Below are positions 8,771-16,622 of a stretch of 35,429 nucleotides of DNA, piece by piece. A model generated the notes under the pieces. That model made no database searches. It was not told the origin of the DNA and saw only the letters and a list, made by a program, of their open reading frames with translations. Made by a program: the position numbers and the translations under genes. Positions within the stretch are counted from its first letter, which is position 1, and every line of letters starts with the position of its first letter. Source of the stretch: Clostridia bacterium (GTDB lineage Bacteria; Bacillota; Clostridia; Oscillospirales; CAG-272); assembly GCA_017461825.1 (NCBI GenBank), contig JAFTXB010000207.1, forward strand, positions 1-35,429. Direction: 5' to 3'.

Positions 8771-10201
8771 ATGAAAAAAAGAACCTTTTTGGTTTTGTTG
8801 TGCTTTGTGTTGATGCTTACCACCTTATTAAGCGCGTGCAACAATGACAAGTATGACAAACAAGAGCAAACAACTGCAACAGTTGAAGAAACTGATGCGC
8901 CTACAGATCTTTTAGAGAAGGCATTGCCGAACAACATTGATTTTGGTGGACGCGAATTCGTAGCTTTGACCGAGTCTGACGGCGGATTACAGTTTAATAC
9001 CGAGGAGTTTGATGGAGATCCAGTTAACGAGGCAATGGTTACTCGAAACCTTTACATTTCCGAACGTTTCAACTGCGTTTTGACAACAGTTGAGGGAAAA
9101 GGTGATAAGCTGGAAGTTGCGCATCTAACCCAAGGTTCCGATTTTGATTTGGTTTGGCCTAATCCATTGTTTGTCGGTAGCTTTATGATCAAGGGAATGG
9201 TTACCGATTTGAAAACATTAGATTCCATCGATCTTACCGGTGAGTGGTGGAATCAAACTCACGTTGAAACGTGGACCTGTAATAACCACTTGTATGCTTT
9301 GGCAAGCGATGCCACCATTTTAGGGCAGGCGTTCGGTGCAATTGTGTATAATGTTGATGCTTATAAAGATCGTTTTTCGACAGACGATTTGTACGATGTG
9401 GTTTATGCGGGAGATTGGACGGTTGAAAAAATGGAAATCCTCGCCAAACAAGCATCCGCAAAGGTTGAAGGTGATGAAACCGGTAATTTTTACGGACTTG
9501 GCTTTTGGGAAAATCTTGCCTATGGAATGATGTACGGTATGGATGTGCGCTTGTTAAATCCGACATCAGACGGCAAATTTGAATTGGGCTATACCAATAC
9601 ATGCTTGACGGCAATTGCAGAAGGAATTGCTTCTTTGATTTATAATCCCGAAATCAATATTTTGAGCAAATACGGTGGAAGTGCAGATGCAACTGCATCA
9701 AACTTCTTTAACGCGTTCTGCGGAGGCAATTGTTTGTTTATGACCTGGGATGTTGGCTCTATGTACCAACATTTACGAGATTTGGATTTTGAAATCGGTT
9801 ATTTGCCAAATCCGAAATTGAATGAAGAACAAAATGATTACCGTGTTATGTGTTCTTCCGGTCAAATGCTCATTCCCTACTATGTAAAAGATGCAGAGCA
9901 GGCAGGCACGATCTTCAATGCACTGGGCGTTTGCTCTTATTTAGAAATCAGACCTACATATATCAACAAGGTTCTGCTTGGTAGGCTTTCTAAGCAGGCG
10001 GAACACTTTGAAATGCTGCAATTTATGCATAATAGCAAGTTTTGGGACATCGGTCTTTCGTTTGATACCACAAACGAAGCAAGAGATATTATCTACAACA
10101 CAGTGATTAAAAGTGGTACTCCTTCTGCAGTAATCGTTTATATGAAAGGACACGCATCTGCTTTTGAAACAATCGTAGAATACGCAAACAAAATCAATTA
10201 A
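8771..10201 (+). CDS. Extracellular solute-binding lipoprotein (ABC importer type), orphan
   Basis: A 476-residue lipoprotein. The signal peptide ends in lipobox LLSAC with C23 lipidated, followed by an acidic, Thr-rich linker to about residue 50. The mature part looks like a family 1 sugar-binding protein: GSDFDLVWPNP, DLTGEWWNQTHVETW, CNNHLYALASDATIL and FGAIVYNVDAYKD, and near the C-terminus repeated short hydrophobic and acidic segments. Such proteins deliver sugars to ABC permeases at the membrane. No permease or ATPase gene is present nearby, so its partner must lie elsewhere or it has another role. GAGGAAAAAG immediately precedes the ATG. Placement inside the sialidase-fold cluster suggests a sialylated or related glycan as ligand (inference). 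Confidence 0.8.
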   Translation: MKKRTFLVLLCFVLMLTTLLSACNNDKYDKQEQTTATVEETDAPTDLLEKALPNNIDFGGREFVALTESDGGLQFNTEEFDGDPVNEAMVTRNLYISERFNCVLTTVEGKGDKLEVAHLTQGSDFDLVWPNPLFVGSFMIKGMVTDLKTLDSIDLTGEWWNQTHVETWTCNNHLYALASDATILGQAFGAIVYNVDAYKDRFSTDDLYDVVYAGDWTVEKMEILAKQASAKVEGDETGNFYGLGFWENLAYGMMYGMDVRLLNPTSDGKFELGYTNTCLTAIAEGIASLIYNPEINILSKYGGSADATASNFFNAFCGGNCLFMTWDVGSMYQHLRDLDFEIGYLPNPKLNEEQNDYRVMCSSGQMLIPYYVKDAEQAGTIFNALGVCSYLEIRPTYINKVLLGRLSKQAEHFEMLQFMHNSKFWDIGLSFDTTNEARDIIYNTVIKSGTPSAVIVYMKGHASAFETIVEYANKIN

Positions 10202-10232
10202 TTTCTGATCTTTCAATAAAAGGGAGATAAAT

Positions 10233-10327
10233 CGGCTTGCAAACAAGCCGCAGGATGGTTGGTAAGTTGGGCAAGCTTTCCAACTCATCTTAACCAAAGC
10301 ACCCCAAAGGAGTGGAACGGCGTGCTT
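10233..10327 (+). ncRNA. Candidate structured leader or intergenic RNA, three stems
   Basis: Three consecutive stems can be drawn. CGGCTTG (10233-10239) pairs with CAAGCCG (10244-10250) around CAAA. TGGTT (10256-10260) and AGTTGG (10265-10270) pair with AACCA (10292-10296) and CCAACT (10280-10285). AAGCAC (10297-10302) pairs with GTGCTT (10322-10327). It lies 44 bases before the start codon of the GLUG protein. There is no U tract, so it is not a simple terminator, and no known riboswitch class was recognised. It may be a cis-regulatory element, a processing site or a small RNA. Confidence 0.4.
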
Positions 10328-10371
10328 GTCGTTTCGAATTCCAAACAAAAAATAAACAAGGAGAAAAGACA

Positions 10372-12108
10372 ATGAAAAAATTACTTTCGGCTACTCTTGC
10401 CGTAATCATGATGCTTTCCATGTTGGCACTTCCTGTAGTGGCAACAGAAAGCACAGAGCCCGTTATTGGGTATTCCGCAGACTTGGTAGATCCGGTCGTT
10501 TTGACCGATATTACCAATATCGAAGGCGTTACTACGCTTAGTGAAAGCGCATATAAAATCGATTCGGTTGAAGGTATGAATAATTTTGCCGAATTGACGA
10601 AAAAGAACAACTTTGAAGGCATCACTGTTTATTTGGACGATGACATTATATACGGTGATTCCGATGAATGTAAACCTATTGCAACTGTTTCCAGCTGCTT
10701 CTTCCAAGGAACCTTTGACGGACAAGGTCACACTATCAGCAATTTTAAATATACTGCTGCATCGGGAAGACTTGGTTTGCTCTTCTTTGCAGCGGGTGCA
10801 ACCATTCAAAACCTTAAATTGGACAGTACATGTTGCTTTACCATGACGGGCGCAAGTGCTGACGGCGTAAGTTCTGTGGTAGGTATGGTTTCTACAGTGG
10901 GCGGTGTCGTAAGACCTACTACAGTTAAAAATATTTCTTCTGCGGCAACTGTTATTGCGGCTACTTCGCAAAAAGTTGCAGGTATAGTTGGCTATAAGGC
11001 AGGTGCGCAGGGATTGAACGTTGAAAATTGCGAATATATTTCAACCGCAACTGTAAACGTTAAGCAATCTTCGGGTGGTATTCTCGGATTTTCCGAGCAT
11101 GAGGGTGCAATAAGCATCCAAAATTGCAAAAACACTACATCGTTTGCTGCTACAAATACCGATGTTGCAGGAATGATTGGTCTTTCCAACGCTCCTATAA
11201 GTGTAATTGAAAATTGTGTCAATACGGGTACCATGACTTCCACTCATCAGTCTGCCGGTATCATCGGAAAATATGCATATAACGCGGCGTTCACAATTTC
11301 CAATTGTATCAATGAAGGAACTATCGGTACTGCCGCAACATCGGAGTTCTGCGGCGGTATCTTGGGACAAAATTCATCTACTGCAGCGATTACTATTATT
11401 AATTGTACAAACAATGGTGTTGTGCAAGGTAAAAACTATCTCGGCGGTATTGCCGGTTGGTTTGCAAAAAGCGGTTCTTCTATAAACGGATGTAGTAACT
11501 ACGGTGCAATTACCGCTTCGAATGCTTTTGTAGGCGGTATTTTAGGTGGTTCAGGTGCTGTTGCTACAGTTAACAATTGTGCTAACTACAAGAAAGTTAC
11601 TTTGAATCACGCTACGAATACATCTATCGGAGATATTACAGGCAGAGAAGACGCAAGCTATGTAACCGTAACAAACTCTCCTGCAAGAGCATGGACCCGC
11701 GCTATACAAAAGGGCGAAGCTTATAACAAGCAGGGGGATACTGAACACGTTTACCAAGATATCCGCGTGATTGGTATTATCGATTCTTTGAACTATGAAA
11801 AAGTAGGCTTTGAAATCGTTGCAAAGGATAAAAACGGAGAAACTGTACAAACCATCAATTTGGATTGCAATTATGTTTACGAAAGCCTTGTTGCAGTCAC
11901 CGACGGAGTGGAAGATACCATTACCGCAAATGATGATCGCAAAGGCGGTTACTACTTTGCTGTTGTAATTCAGGGCGTCCCCGCTGCCTACGAGCAATTG
12001 ACCTTTGAAATCAAGACCTACACGATTGCTAACGAGGCATCGGAAAAGCTTTACGGTGCAAGTGGAACCGTTACCGTTGAACTGGATCAAGAAGTAAAAA
12101 AAAATTGA
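10372..12108 (+). CDS. Secreted GLUG-repeat surface protein
   Basis: A 578-residue protein with a clear signal peptide (MKKLLSATLAVIMMLSMLAL, cleavage likely after PVVA). Residues about 100-430 are a series of short beta-helix-like repeats with the GLUG pattern, for example GGILGFSEHEGAISIQNCKN, GIIGKYAYNAAFTISNCINE and LGGIAGWFAKSGSSINGCSN. Each has G-G-I-x-G, then a C-x-N and G-T/A turn. The last 130 residues are a beta-rich domain (RVIGIIDSLNYEKVGFEIVA). Unlike the second GLUG protein downstream it has no C-terminal anchor. The ATG at 10372 has AAGGAG eight bases upstream. The gene ends in an A9 run, and its stop codon overlaps the next start, so the two are translationally linked. GLUG repeats are known in bacterial adhesins and surface enzymes; the exact role here is unknown. 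Confidence 0.78.
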   Translation: MKKLLSATLAVIMMLSMLALPVVATESTEPVIGYSADLVDPVVLTDITNIEGVTTLSESAYKIDSVEGMNNFAELTKKNNFEGITVYLDDDIIYGDSDECKPIATVSSCFFQGTFDGQGHTISNFKYTAASGRLGLLFFAAGATIQNLKLDSTCCFTMTGASADGVSSVVGMVSTVGGVVRPTTVKNISSAATVIAATSQKVAGIVGYKAGAQGLNVENCEYISTATVNVKQSSGGILGFSEHEGAISIQNCKNTTSFAATNTDVAGMIGLSNAPISVIENCVNTGTMTSTHQSAGIIGKYAYNAAFTISNCINEGTIGTAATSEFCGGILGQNSSTAAITIINCTNNGVVQGKNYLGGIAGWFAKSGSSINGCSNYGAITASNAFVGGILGGSGAVATVNNCANYKKVTLNHATNTSIGDITGREDASYVTVTNSPARAWTRAIQKGEAYNKQGDTEHVYQDIRVIGIIDSLNYEKVGFEIVAKDKNGETVQTINLDCNYVYESLVAVTDGVEDTITANDDRKGGYYFAVVIQGVPAAYEQLTFEIKTYTIANEASEKLYGASGTVTVELDQEVKKN

Positions 12109-13340
12109 TTGAAAATTATCGGATAGAGCTGAGCGACGAGACTGTAATTGTTACAGGTGCCGGTACACAGCAAGAATTGGGAGATGGCCCTTACAATTTT
12201 ACAAAGGCTTGCTACACAACAAACGGTCACATTTTTGTAGAGTGGGGAATGGGAAAAGATGATCCTGATGACCCTACTCAATTGGCAGGAGAAAAATATG
12301 CCGTTTCCGAAGATGGGGGTAAAACATGGCGCAAAATGACAGATGCGGATATTCCCGTAACAGATGTCACTTTGCCTGATGGTGATCTGTTTGCTTTTTT
12401 CAATAGCGAACCGAACATCAGCAATCCATCTTGGCTTTCGTCCTATCAAAAACAAGTGGTTGATGTTGCAAATGCATCGTTCAATGTTTACTTTGCAGAA
12501 GACATTGCCGAATTCGGCGGTGATACCGTTGCTTTTAACAAGATCGATCCTGATACCGATGAAAAACAAACTGTAAATGCCACCTTTCATTGGCCTTATA
12601 TGCCTATGGTAGTAGGTGACGAGGACAATCTTGTAAGAAGTCTTTCCACTTGGATCACGTTAGGCAATTGGCACGGTATGATTGAAAAGAACGGTGTACT
12701 GTACTTTTGTTTGTATAGTCCCGGTTTTGATTCCTCTGCACAAACAAAGGAAGAGGCTGTGATGAAATACAGCGAGTTTTACAGCACCTATATTTTTAAA
12801 TCCACCGATGGCGGTGCCAATTGGTACTATCTATCGCAAATTTCGGTGGATGATGACATCTACTTCGCGCGTAACAAATCAAACACTTCGTTTGACGGAT
12901 TTTGCGAACCGATGATGGAAGTTATGCCGGACGGCTCTGTTGTCATGTTGATGCGTACCGGAAAAGACCAACCTTCCTATCTCGTCCGCTCTACCGATAA
13001 CTGCAAAACATGGAGTAAGCCCCAAAAGTTTGATGACGTTGGAGTGCTTCCTCAAATCTTGACCTTAAATTGCGGTGTTACGCTTGCAAGTTACGGTCGA
13101 CCGGGGTTGTTCCTCAATTCCACTGGAGATTCACAAGGTCTCATTTGGAATATTCCCATGGAGATACCCATGACAAACCCCAATGTTACAACCCCATCTT
13201 GTTATTACACTTATTTGTTGCCGCTGAGCGACACAACCGCACTAATGGTATATACCGATAACTATTATCCTAATGCAAGCGGTAATCCCAGAAAGACGGT
13301 TCTTGCCCGTGTAATCAGCGTGATTATTACAGATGAGTGA
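12105..13340 (+). CDS. Sialidase-fold (BNR/Asp-box) protein, third paralogue, TTG start
   Basis: A 411-residue propeller protein sharing all the blocks of the two upstream paralogues: YFCLYSPGFD, FCEPMMEVMPDGSVVMLMRTG, Asp-box STDNCKTW, LPQILTLNCGVTLASYGRP. The start is unusual: TTG at 12105 overlaps the TGA of the preceding GLUG gene. This start is chosen because the first residues (MIENYRIELSDETVIV) align with the ATG start of the second paralogue (MIKRKFHLDLGEPTIVV). No strong ribosome-binding site is visible, so translation may depend on coupling, or on a -1 shift in the A9 run just upstream that would fuse it to the secreted GLUG protein. The Arg-Ile-Pro position reads FTKA. No signal peptide of its own. 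Catalytic function is uncertain. Confidence 0.72.
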   Translation: MIENYRIELSDETVIVTGAGTQQELGDGPYNFTKACYTTNGHIFVEWGMGKDDPDDPTQLAGEKYAVSEDGGKTWRKMTDADIPVTDVTLPDGDLFAFFNSEPNISNPSWLSSYQKQVVDVANASFNVYFAEDIAEFGGDTVAFNKIDPDTDEKQTVNATFHWPYMPMVVGDEDNLVRSLSTWITLGNWHGMIEKNGVLYFCLYSPGFDSSAQTKEEAVMKYSEFYSTYIFKSTDGGANWYYLSQISVDDDIYFARNKSNTSFDGFCEPMMEVMPDGSVVMLMRTGKDQPSYLVRSTDNCKTWSKPQKFDDVGVLPQILTLNCGVTLASYGRPGLFLNSTGDSQGLIWNIPMEIPMTNPNVTTPSCYYTYLLPLSDTTALMVYTDNYYPNASGNPRKTVLARVISVIITDE

Positions 13341-13383
13341 CCAAGTTTTTCTTTATCATTATTTTATGAAAGGATATTCAATC

Positions 13384-13515
13384 ATGAAAAAAGAATATAT
13401 CTTGCCCGAAATGGATATTTGTTCCATTGACGAAGCAGACATTTTGACAGTTTCTCTTTTTAACAACCAAAATGATGCAAATCCCAAAGGGGATGTTCAC
13501 ATTTGGATTGCATAA
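13384..13515 (+). CDS. 43-residue peptide of unknown function
   Basis: A short gene with a strong ribosome-binding site (AAAGGA, nine bases before the ATG). The product begins MKKEYILPEMDICSIDEADI and continues with a hydrophobic turn, an Asn/Asp stretch and the end GDVHIWIA. Its opening, basic residues then a PEM-hydrophobic motif and an acidic D-I-x-T-x-S segment, resembles small uncharacterised peptides that I recall from gut Clostridia and Bacteroidetes, often near surface-protein genes; this resemblance is from memory and untested. It lies 43 bases after the third sialidase-fold gene and 65 bases before the anchored GLUG protein, all on one strand. There is no classical signal peptide. 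It could be a regulatory or precursor peptide, but nothing in the sequence proves either. Confidence 0.6.
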   Translation: MKKEYILPEMDICSIDEADILTVSLFNNQNDANPKGDVHIWIA

Positions 13516-13580
13516 GATTACCCAATATAGGCTATGAGGCTTTATGCCTTGGTAAAGAAACAGCTCAAAGGAGAAAAAAC

Positions 13581-14978
13581 ATGAAAAAATTCTTATCCGT
13601 ATTTCTTACACTCACTCTCGTTCTTGTACTTGCCGTTCCTGTGTTTGCAGCCGGGAGTACATCCGATAATGTTGTCGGTTATTCTGCTGATCGAATAGAA
13701 AAAGTTTCCGATTGGTCCGCTATCCCCGATATTATGAGGTACGATGATTTCGCAAAGAATCCCGAAGCATACAAAATTTTGAATGCCGATGGCTTGAGAA
13801 AGCTGATTGAAGTGGTAAATCTTGGAGATACAATGCAAGGTGTTACCATCTATCTTGCTTATGACATTGATATGACCAGCGATAAGCCGTACACCCCCAT
13901 CGGTTACAACCGTAGTTTCGAATTCAAAGGTACGCTTGACGGTCAAGGTCATGTCATCGATAATATGAAGATTATTCCCCATGGTCATGATAACACCTCC
14001 GGTTCAATTGGCGGTGGTTTGATCGGCTACGGCTTGGGTTGTACCGTTAAGAATCTGATTCTCGGCAGCAACGTTACCGTTACCTGCACCAACAAAAAGG
14101 TGGAGGGCAGACTGGGTGGGATCATCGGCAATATGCAGGGGGGCCTTGTTGATAACTGCTATGTACTTGCTACCATCAACGGTACGCGCTATACAGGCGG
14201 TATCGTCGGCTTTACCGATTCCAAAGAGATGGAAACCGTTCAAAACTGCACCTTTGGCGGTACGGTTACCGACATAGAGCGCGGTCCTGGCGGAATTTTG
14301 GGTCTTGCTTCTCAAGATGCAACCAGAGTTACCAATTGTCGCAACACAGGAACTGTTATTTCTCAATCTGCAACGGCATCCCAGTGGAATACCATAGCCG
14401 GCGGGATTGTAGGTCGCTGCTGGGCAGCGGATTTGGTGATCACCGGATGCATCAATAACGGAACCGTTACAGGTATGACTTATGCCGGAGGTATCTTAGG
14501 CGCACAGCAGATCAAAGATGCCGAGATCGTTGATTGTATCAACTATGGAACTGTCACCACTACACATACGTTTAGCGATGCTGATACCGAGAACGGTATT
14601 TTGGGACAAGGGGCGATTGATATTAATGTTACTTTGACCAATTGTGTGGATAAAGTCGGACAAACCGATCCAACTCTTTCCACTGTTCCCACAGTAACTC
14701 CTTATTATCCCACCCAAGCGGAAATTGATGCCGCTCACGGTAAGAAGGAAGAGGATACAACTGTTACCGAGGAAAATACTACCGATCCCGAAGATAATGA
14801 AACCACAGCTTCAAATAAGGATAACGATACGACGGAATCCACCGATAAGACAGAGGCCGTGACCACGGGTTCCTCTGCAGATGATAACAAGGGAGGCTGC
14901 GCATCGGTATTTAATGGTATGGCTGTAATTCTGTTAACAGCAGGCGCAGGGCTCGTTTTTGTCAAGAAAAAGCACTAA
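13581..14978 (+). CDS. GLUG-repeat surface protein with C-terminal membrane anchor
   Basis: A 465-residue protein. The signal peptide begins MKKFLSVFLTLTLVLVLAVP and ends near VFAA. Residues about 90-370 hold GLUG-type repeats, for example GGIIGNMQGGLVDNCYVLAT, GGILGLASQDATRVTNCRNT and AGGILGAQQIKDAEIVDCIN. A Thr/Glu/Asp-rich spacer (about 385-435) leads to a Gly-Gly-Cys motif, a hydrophobic segment (VFNGMAVILLTAGAGLVFV) and a terminal KKKH. This tripartite end is a surface-sorting or membrane-retention tail. AAAGGAG lies seven bases before the ATG. It shares its architecture and N-terminal phrase VGYSAD with the GLUG protein upstream (VIGYSAD), so the two are paralogues. It probably binds or displays glycans at the surface (inference). 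Confidence 0.78.
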   Translation: MKKFLSVFLTLTLVLVLAVPVFAAGSTSDNVVGYSADRIEKVSDWSAIPDIMRYDDFAKNPEAYKILNADGLRKLIEVVNLGDTMQGVTIYLAYDIDMTSDKPYTPIGYNRSFEFKGTLDGQGHVIDNMKIIPHGHDNTSGSIGGGLIGYGLGCTVKNLILGSNVTVTCTNKKVEGRLGGIIGNMQGGLVDNCYVLATINGTRYTGGIVGFTDSKEMETVQNCTFGGTVTDIERGPGGILGLASQDATRVTNCRNTGTVISQSATASQWNTIAGGIVGRCWAADLVITGCINNGTVTGMTYAGGILGAQQIKDAEIVDCINYGTVTTTHTFSDADTENGILGQGAIDINVTLTNCVDKVGQTDPTLSTVPTVTPYYPTQAEIDAAHGKKEEDTTVTEENTTDPEDNETTASNKDNDTTESTDKTEAVTTGSSADDNKGGCASVFNGMAVILLTAGAGLVFVKKKH

Positions 14979-14990
14979 ACACTTTTTACC

Positions 14991-15018
14991 GCAAGGGACT
15001 TCCGGGGAAGTCCCTTGC
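14991..15018 (+). promoter_or_regulatory. Very stable hairpin between GLUG gene and NAL gene
   Basis: GCAAGGGACTTCC (14991-15003) is perfectly complementary to GGAAGTCCCTTGC (15006-15018). The plus-strand sequence that follows is AAAAAAA rather than a U tract, so it is not a canonical terminator. It could stabilise or process the mRNA, or lower expression of the genes downstream. Confidence 0.55.
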
Positions 15019-15059
15019 AAAAAAAGACATCACCAATATACAAAGGAAAAAACCACATT

Positions 15060-15935
15060 ATGAAATTTGAAGGTGTTATGCCGGCGCTGATCACGCCGAT
15101 GACAAAAGAAGGAAAACTGAACAAACCGGTTTTGAAGAAATTGATTGAGGATCTGATCGCGCAGGGGGCCGACGGTTTTTATATCGGCGGTGCTACCGGA
15201 GAGGGCATTGTCATCAGCACAGATCTGCATAAGGAATTGACTCGCGAATCAATTGCTATTGTAAACGGTCGTATTCCCTGTATCGTACATGTTGCAAGAA
15301 TGAACTATCAAGAAACGCTTGACTTGGCACAGTATGCCGAGAGCGTTGGAGCCGTGGCTGTTTCTGCCATTCCTCCACTCTTTTATAAATACGGTGATGA
15401 CGGTATTTATGACTACTATAAGGGGCTTTGTGCCGCCGTTAAGATTCCGGTTGTCATTTACAACAACCCCAACACGGGTGTGACCTTTACTACCCCCTTG
15501 CTTGTCCGTCTGTTTTCAATTGAAAATTTGACGGCGATAAAGTGGACAAACTATGATTTTTCGTCGGTTCTGCAATTAAAGGATGTTGTCAAGGATGCAA
15601 ATATTATCAACGGTCCTGATGAGATGCTCATGGTTGGTCTTGCCGCGGGATGCGATGCTTGTATCGGTACGACCTACAATTTCCAACTTCCGCTAATCAA
15701 AAAAATCTACAATGCTTACCATGCAGGAGATATCGATCTTGCTCGTGAATTGCAAACAAAGGTTAGCAAAATTGTACAGGTAATGATTCCATGGAATGTT
15801 ATTATGTCCACAAAGCTGATCCTTTCTAAACAAGGATACGATGTCAATTATCCTATATATCCTATGCAGGCTTATACAAAAGAGCAAGAAGAACAACTCA
15901 TGAAAGAGTTGTTTGCCGCGGGATTAGAGCTGTAA
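15060..15935 (+). CDS. nanA: N-acetylneuraminate lyase-type aldolase (DHDPS/NAL superfamily)
   Basis: A 291-residue class I aldolase. N-acetylneuraminate lyase splits sialic acid into N-acetylmannosamine and pyruvate in the cytoplasm. The pyruvate-site motif GGATGEG occupies 43-49. The catalytic tyrosine is Y134 in IYNNPNTGVT, and the Schiff-base lysine is K161 in AIKWTNYDF. GTTYNFQLP near 208 matches the G-S/T-T-Y-N signature that favours NAL over dihydrodipicolinate synthase. Other members of the superfamily cleave related keto-acids, so the substrate is a strong inference from motif and context. The ATG at 15060 has AAAGGA 12 bases upstream; the short extension to 15015 runs through a hairpin and is rejected. 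It follows the sialidase-fold genes and overlaps the transcript of a YgjV-type protein. No nanE or nanK is in the window. Confidence 0.82.
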   Translation: MKFEGVMPALITPMTKEGKLNKPVLKKLIEDLIAQGADGFYIGGATGEGIVISTDLHKELTRESIAIVNGRIPCIVHVARMNYQETLDLAQYAESVGAVAVSAIPPLFYKYGDDGIYDYYKGLCAAVKIPVVIYNNPNTGVTFTTPLLVRLFSIENLTAIKWTNYDFSSVLQLKDVVKDANIINGPDEMLMVGLAAGCDACIGTTYNFQLPLIKKIYNAYHAGDIDLARELQTKVSKIVQVMIPWNVIMSTKLILSKQGYDVNYPIYPMQAYTKEQEEQLMKELFAAGLEL

Positions 15936-15942
15936 GAGATAA

Positions 15943-16479
15943 ATGGAACCAAAGATGATTGTCGGCCAGGTGATCGGTGCTTTGGTGACGGTGTTGTGCT
16001 TATTTACACCACATTTCAAGCGCAAATGGCAAATGGCGGCATCCGCCATTGTTGCGAATCTGCTATCGGCACTGAATTTTCTTTTATTGGGACAGGTTAG
16101 CGCATGTGCCATAGGGGTAGTTTCTGTGGTACAGGCAATTTTCTCCATTCGTCACGCCCGAAATGACACTTTGCCCACCAAAGCGGAAATCTGGTCGTTC
16201 GGTATCCTTTATATTTACGGAGGGTTGTTACCGTATTTGGTATCGGGAACACTTTCTGAGTTCCGTTTCTTAGATATGTTACCAATGCTTGCTGCGCTAC
16301 TATTTTTAGCCTATCTCTCACAAAAAGATGAACAGCGTATGCGCCTCTTTCTTTTGGGAAATGCAAGCATTTATTTAATTTACAATGCAATCATATTCAG
16401 CACACAATTTTTTGCGCAACTATTTACTGTTATTTCTGTGGTGGTTGCTATAATTCGTTACCGTAAAAAAACAAATTGA
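15943..16479 (+). CDS. YgjV-family inner membrane protein
   Basis: A 178-residue integral membrane protein with about six hydrophobic segments: MIVGQVIGALVTVLCLF, AASAIVANLLSALNFLLLG, ACAIGVVSVVQAIF, IWSFGILYIYGGLLPYLV, MLPMLAALLFLAYLS, and a C-terminal pair ending FTVISVVVAII before a basic tail. Length and pattern match the YgjV family, whose function is not established. It begins seven bases after the NAL gene and is likely translated from the same message. Its association with a sialate aldolase suggests a transport-related or accessory role, but this is inference only. Confidence 0.7.
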   Translation: MEPKMIVGQVIGALVTVLCLFTPHFKRKWQMAASAIVANLLSALNFLLLGQVSACAIGVVSVVQAIFSIRHARNDTLPTKAEIWSFGILYIYGGLLPYLVSGTLSEFRFLDMLPMLAALLFLAYLSQKDEQRMRLFLLGNASIYLIYNAIIFSTQFFAQLFTVISVVVAIIRYRKKTN

Positions 16480-16485
16480 CTGGAG

Positions 16486-16524
16486 GGCTGTCTCAATAGT
16501 GGTTTCATCCCTGTTGAGACAGCC
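16486..16524 (+). terminator. Hairpin ending the NAL/YgjV operon
   Basis: GGCTGTCTCAA (16486-16496) pairs perfectly with TTGAGACAGCC (16514-16524). The following bases TTGAAAAATTT form only a weak U tract. The left arm shares GCTGTCTCAA with the hairpin after the GH36 gene. Confidence 0.6.
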
Positions 16525-16622
16525 TTGAAAAATTTAGAGTATTTTATAAATGAAATTGCAAAAACTACCGAGTTGAATCGCGAGGTTGAAATTGTTTTTT
16601 CAGAAAATTAATAGGAGCGATT

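Noticed and set aside
10233..10327. Known riboswitch such as c-di-GMP or ZTP
   Set aside because: The conserved core motifs of those classes are not visible; only the stem pattern can be supported.
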